A DNA stretch of 5,747 nucleotides from Candidatus Nomurabacteria bacterium. Its GTDB lineage: Bacteria; Patescibacteriota; Minisyncoccia; Phycocordibacterales; UBA9973. Under the pieces are notes generated by a model. It did not search any database, was not told where the DNA came from, and was given only the letters and a program-made list of their open reading frames with translations. The translations under genes and the position numbers were made by a program. The stretch spans positions 1 through 5,747 of the forward strand of contig JAHFNF010000041.1 in the NCBI GenBank assembly GCA_023267515.1, given 5' to 3'. Positions 5,051-5,747 of this stretch are shown in pieces; position 1 is the stretch's first letter, and each line of letters opens with the position of its first letter.

Positions 5051-5470
5051 TTATTTCTTCTTACTTACTTTTACAGTTTTTGCTTTCTTCTCAGACTTTA
5101 CAACTTTAACTTCTGTAGTTTTTACTTTTGACTCTGCACTTGCTGGCTTCTCAGCGAGCAAAACAGTGATATGGCTGGTACGTTTGTTTATCCTGTGCCC
5201 TGTGCCCATCGCTGCTGGCATCATCCTCTTCATTACGATACCTTTATCTACTCGCAATTCTTTGATTATCAAATTTTCTTTTTCAATATTAAAATTGGTC
5301 TTCGCATTGGCTACGGCTGAAAGCAAAAGCTTGGATATCGGGAGGCCTGCGCGTTTTGCCAAGTAATCAAGCTGAACAATAGCTTGCTCCACATTTTTCC
5401 CCTTAATCAAATTCGCGACGGAGCGTACTTTACGCGGAGACTGTCTGTAATTTTTTAAAAATGCTTTCAT
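5051..5470 (-). CDS. rplV: 50S ribosomal protein L22
   Basis: L22 binds 23S rRNA and sends a long beta-hairpin into the wall of the peptide exit tunnel. Seen (139 aa): KNYRQSPRKVRSVANLIKG at 6-24, SAVANAKTNF at 51-60, and the tunnel hairpin with KRMMPAAMGTG...NKRTSHITVLL around 81-105. The loop tip (85-93) lacks the basic residues found in E. coli at R88, K90 and R92. From about residue 110 a 30-residue Lys/Val/Glu-rich tail extends beyond the usual end near 110. The start at 5470 is chosen because family homology begins there and AATAATATG matches other starts in the cluster. An in-frame ATG at 5494 would add eight residues and overlap rpsS. rpsC starts one base after its TAA stop, suggesting translational coupling. 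Confidence 0.96.
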   Translation of the reverse strand: MKAFLKNYRQSPRKVRSVANLIKGKNVEQAIVQLDYLAKRAGLPISKLLLSAVANAKTNFNIEKENLIIKELRVDKGIVMKRMMPAAMGTGHRINKRTSHITVLLAEKPASAESKVKTTEVKVVKSEKKAKTVKVSKKK

Positions 5471-5480
5471 ATTATTTAAA

Positions 5481-5747
5481 TTATTTTTTGGCATCTCCTC
5501 CCTTGCTTTCTGTCACAGATTTAGCTGCTTGCGCTTGCGCTATCTCGGATTCCTTCTTTTTCTGTTCCAATTCTTTCTGCATCTTTCCTCCATGCTTCAT
5601 AAATTTCTTGGTCGGGGAAAATTCGCCCAGTCTGTGCCCTACCATATCCTCTGAAACCAATACTTCAATATGGGTCTTGCCATTGTGTACTCCGAAAACG
5701 AAGCCCACCATTTCAGGGGAAATCTGAGAAGCTCTTTTCCAAGTCTT
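5481..5747 (-). CDS. rpsS: 30S ribosomal protein S19, 5' end outside window (partial)
   Basis: S19 sits in the head of the 30S subunit next to S13 and contacts 16S rRNA near the A-site side. The 88 visible residues lack roughly the first 30 of the family; the open frame runs off the window edge. Seen: the family core from KTWKRAS (1-7), through VHNGKTH (20-26), to [17 protein letters not shown] (33-49), matching the HNG...MVGHKLGEFAPTR signature of S19. After KHGGKM, where most S19 proteins stop, about 33 more residues follow, rich in K, E, Q and A and probably helical then disordered. Such tails occur in Parcubacteria-type S19 (from memory). It stops with TAA 10 nt before the preferred rplV start. 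First gene of the visible operon and co-transcribed with what follows. The methionine at 5709-5711 is internal, not the start. Confidence 0.97.
   Translation of the reverse strand, partial: KTWKRASQISPEMVGFVFGVHNGKTHIEVLVSEDMVGHRLGEFSPTKKFMKHGGKMQKELEQKKKESEIAQAQAAKSVTESKGGDAKK

Noticed and set aside
5471..5494. Upstream ATG for rplV at 5494
   Set aside because: It adds eight non-family residues and overlaps rpsS by 14 nt. The purine run before it is only about 2 nt from the ATG, too close to act as an SD. The ATG at 5470 matches both the family start and the local start context.
261..5727. Plus-strand open frames of 60-163 codons opposite the ribosomal genes
   Set aside because: Each lies inside or largely over a clearly conserved minus-strand gene, has no recognisable family motif, and is explained as an antisense shadow.

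Overview
The window is one continuous stretch of the conserved bacterial S10/spc ribosomal-protein cluster. All genes lie on the minus strand, so transcription runs from high to low coordinates. Fourteen genes follow in canonical order: rpsS (5' end outside the window), rplV, rpsC, rplP, rpmC, rpsQ, rplN, rplX, rplE, rpsN (zinc type), rpsH, rplF, rplR and rpsE. No gene expected between rpsS and rpsE is missing. The stop codon of rpsE is three bases from the window edge, so the usual followers (rpmD if present, rplO, secY) cannot be seen.

The organism is probably a Patescibacteria/CPR bacterium, most likely of the Parcubacteria type. This is inferred from AT-rich, tightly packed genes, a 72-residue L24, a divergent S3 N-terminus, a charged C-terminal tail on S19, lysine-rich tails, and almost no Shine-Dalgarno sequences. 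The standard bacterial code fits every gene. This is a call from memory of protein features, not from a phylogeny.

Layout: block 1 (5747 to 2286) holds rpsS to rplE, with junctions from a 1-nt overlap to 17 nt. Three of them share a TAA-T-ATG stop/start junction. A 179-nt non-coding gap (2107-2285) follows. On the transcribed strand it holds a GC-rich hairpin followed by T-rich sequence (possible weak terminator), a good sigma-70-type promoter (TTGACT, 17 bp, TGA-TAGGAT), and a leader of about 100 nt with two hairpins, the second just before the rpsN start. Block 2 (2106 to 2) holds rpsN to rpsE, again closely packed. The spc operon therefore seems to be divided, or at least re-initiated, between rplE and rpsN.

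Together the products build the small subunit head and neck (S19, S3, S14, S5, S8), the peptide exit tunnel (L22, L29, L24), and the peptidyl-transferase/tRNA and central protuberance regions of the large subunit (L16, L5, L18, L6, L14). I see no mobile element, CRISPR array, tRNA or novel enzyme system. The points of interest are the internal promoter and leader, the start-site architecture, and lineage-specific protein changes: a neutralised L22 tunnel loop, loss of the L16 arginine equivalent to E. coli R81, a short L24, and terminal extensions on S19, L22 and S5.
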